DNA from: Furfurilactobacillus rossiae DSM 15814
GTDB taxonomy: Bacteria; Bacillota; Bacilli; Lactobacillales; Lactobacillaceae
Reading direction: 5' to 3'
Assembly: GCF_000428925.1 (NCBI RefSeq)
Contig: NZ_KE386820.1
Coordinates: 1-64,000 of the forward strand
Length of the DNA stretch: 64,000 nucleotides
The notes under the pieces are model-generated. The model ran no database searches, had not been told where the DNA came from, and worked only from the letters and a program-made list of their open reading frames with translations. Positions 63,001 through 64,000 of the stretch are shown here, piece after piece (position 1 is the first letter of the stretch; each line of letters starts with the position of its first letter). The translations under genes and the position numbers were made by a program.

Positions 63001-63687
63001 CATGTTGCTACGCCTGTCTTCGATGGTGCGCAGGATAAGGATATCTGGGATGCCGTTCAAGAAGCTGGGATGCCAGCTGATGCCAAGTACGTTCTGTACG
63101 ATGGCCGTACTGGTGAACCATTCGACAACCGAATTGCCGTTGGTGTTATGCACTATCTGAAGTTGGCCCACATGGTCGACGACAAGATTCACGCACGTTC
63201 TATCGGACCTTACTCACTGGTTACGCAACAGCCACTTGGTGGTAAAGCGCAATTTGGTGGTCAGCGTTTCGGTGAAATGGAAGTTTGGGCTTTGGAAGCT
63301 TATGGTGCTGCTTACACGTTGCAAGAAATTCTGACCTACAAGTCAGATGACGTGGTTGGCCGTGTTAAGACTTATGAAGCCATTGTTAAGGGCGAACCAA
63401 TTCCTAAGCCTGGTGTTCCTGAATCCTTCCGTGTGTTGGTTAAGGAATTACAAGCACTTGGGTTGGACATGAAGGTTCTTGACAGCAACAAACAGGAAAT
63501 TGAACTGCGTGACATGGACGATGATGAAGATGACGTTGTGAATGTTGATGCATTGAGTAAGTACGCTGCTGAACATCCAGTTGACGATAAGTCAGACGAT
63601 GCTAGTGCAAACACGAACTCAGCTTCAACCCCTGCACAGCCAGCAACAACACCGGCTAATGAGTCAGGAAACACCACAAACGAGTAG
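60055..63687 (+). CDS. rpoB: RNA polymerase beta subunit
   Basis: 1210-aa catalytic subunit of RNA polymerase. The rifampicin-binding region with [20 protein letters not shown] is near residues 474-493, and the conserved [12 protein letters not shown] is near 920. The TTG at 60055 is chosen: AAGGAGTGAAGAAC lies directly upstream and [17 protein letters not shown] is the usual N-terminus. The frame reaches back to 60010 without a site. The C-terminus ends in a Ser/Thr/Pro/Asn-rich tail after the last conserved block. rpoC follows after 41 nt. Confidence 0.97.
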   Translation: MAGHLVKYGKHRTRRSYARIKEVLDLPNLIEIQTDSYQWFLDEGLRDMFDDIMPIDDFQGNLSLEFVDYQLLEPKYTVDEAREHDANYSAPLHVTLRLTNHETGEIKSQDVFFGDFPLMTDQGTFIINGAERVIVSQLVRSPGVYYTEDEDKNGREVYGATVIPNRGAWLEYETDAKEISYVRIDRTRKIPMTELVRALGYGSDDEIISILGDSDGIMSTLEKDIHKNSDDSRVEESLKDIYERLRPGEPKTADSSRSLLTARFFDPKRYDTAPVGRYKLNKKLDLHTRLLGLTLAETLADPDSGEIIAEKGTVIDKTVMAKLAPYLDQEDFKSVTFTPSDEAVVTEPMNVQMIKVFSKKDPEQVVNMIGNGHIDLKNHTIQPADIIASINYFFNLQEGIGSTDDIDHLGNRRIRSVGELLQNQFRIGLSRMERVVRERMSIQDSATVTPQQLINIRPVVASIKEFFGSSQLSQFMDQTNPLGELTHKRRLSALGPGGLTRDRAGYEVRDVHYTHYGRMCPIETPEGPNIGLINSLSSYAKVNRYGFIETPYRRVSWDNHKVTDRIDYLTADEEDNFVIAQANSPLNDDGSFVDDTVLARSKDENIETSIDNVDYMDVSPKQVVAVATACIPFLENDDSNRALMGANMQRQAVPLLDPHAPLVGTGIEYKAAHDSGVALISKAAGTVEFVDATQIRVRREDSTLDTYKLMKFRRSNGGKNYNQRPIVKVGDKVDADEILADGPSMEGGELALGQNPLIAFMTWNGYNFEDAIAISERLVKDDVYTSIHIEEYESEARDTKLGPEEMTREIPNVGEDSLKDLDEQGIIRIGAEVHDGDILVGKVTPKGVTELSAEERLLHAIFGEKAREVRDTSLHVPHGGGGIIQDVKIFTRENGDELSPGVNMMVRVYIAQKRKIQVGDKMSGRHGNKGTVSIVIPEEDMPYMPDGTPIDIMLSPMGVPSRMNIGQVLELHLGMAARKLGIHVATPVFDGAQDKDIWDAVQEAGMPADAKYVLYDGRTGEPFDNRIAVGVMHYLKLAHMVDDKIHARSIGPYSLVTQQPLGGKAQFGGQRFGEMEVWALEAYGAAYTLQEILTYKSDDVVGRVKTYEAIVKGEPIPKPGVPESFRVLVKELQALGLDMKVLDSNKQEIELRDMDDDEDDVVNVDALSKYAAEHPVDDKSDDASANTNSASTPAQPATTPANESGNTTNE

Positions 63688-63692
63688 TGTGA

Positions 63693-64000
<308 letters not shown>

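Overview
The window reads as chromosomal DNA of a lactic acid bacterium of the family Lactobacillaceae. Low-GC Firmicute promoters, strong AGGAGG ribosome binding sites and many TTG/GTG starts agree with this. So do the gene neighbours ctsR-clpC-rpoB-rpoC and deoxynucleoside kinase-serS, a mannose PTS operon with a manO gene, PepC, D-lactate dehydrogenase and a CHAP/LysM wall hydrolase. The species cannot be fixed from the sequence alone. No prophage, IS element, CRISPR array or defence island is seen; most genes are core or common metabolic genes.

Layout. 1-610: end of an rRNA operon (23S 3' end, 5S) and tRNA-Thr. 0.8-7.7 kb: dtpT with a structured leader, a phosphoesterase, tRNA-Tyr/Gln, rarA, an S9 peptidase and ogt. 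7.9-13.4 kb: proC, nagA-nagR with a NagR-type operator, then pncB-nadE. 13.4-18.9 kb: a yybP-ykoY (Mn2+) riboswitch in front of a P-type cation ATPase, a tandem array of ~128-bp structured repeats, and three small genes. 19-24.6 kb: tRNA-Leu, an AraC-MFS-FMN protein operon on the minus strand, a divergent ACS-type transporter with a cre site, then HIT and SDR genes. 24.6-25.3 kb: a 756-bp gene-free region holding two divergent copies of a cloverleaf-like repeat. 25.4-32.5 kb: an LCP protein, zinc-free ribosomal S14, an Flp/Fnr regulator with a perfect FNR box, and the CcpA-controlled man operon with duplicated EIIA/EIIB. 32.6-40.6 kb: an AEC carrier, a WalR-box LysM/CHAP hydrolase, a phosphoglycerate mutase, a CiaRH-like two-component system, pepC and an acetyltransferase. 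41-48.8 kb: regulators, lysP behind a lysine riboswitch, a deoxynucleoside kinase and serS behind a T-box. 48.9-49.8 kb: a third cloverleaf repeat and a five-tRNA cluster. 49.9-64 kb: nrnA, small orphan genes, a DMT transporter, ldhD, tenA, ctsR-clpC, a TetR gene, and rpoB with an attenuator-like leader, followed by the start of rpoC.

The most unusual content is non-coding. Three copies of a 148-168 nt repeat (two at 24.7-25.2 kb, one at 48.9 kb) share conserved single-stranded motifs. Each folds into an outer stem with three hairpins, and the paired sequences change between copies while pairing is kept. A second, unrelated family is the 128-bp tandem array directly after the P-type ATPase, in which the ATPase stop codon sits in a hairpin loop; an isolated relative lies between the HIT and SDR genes. 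Both look like candidate RNA elements. I cannot exclude that either is already catalogued.
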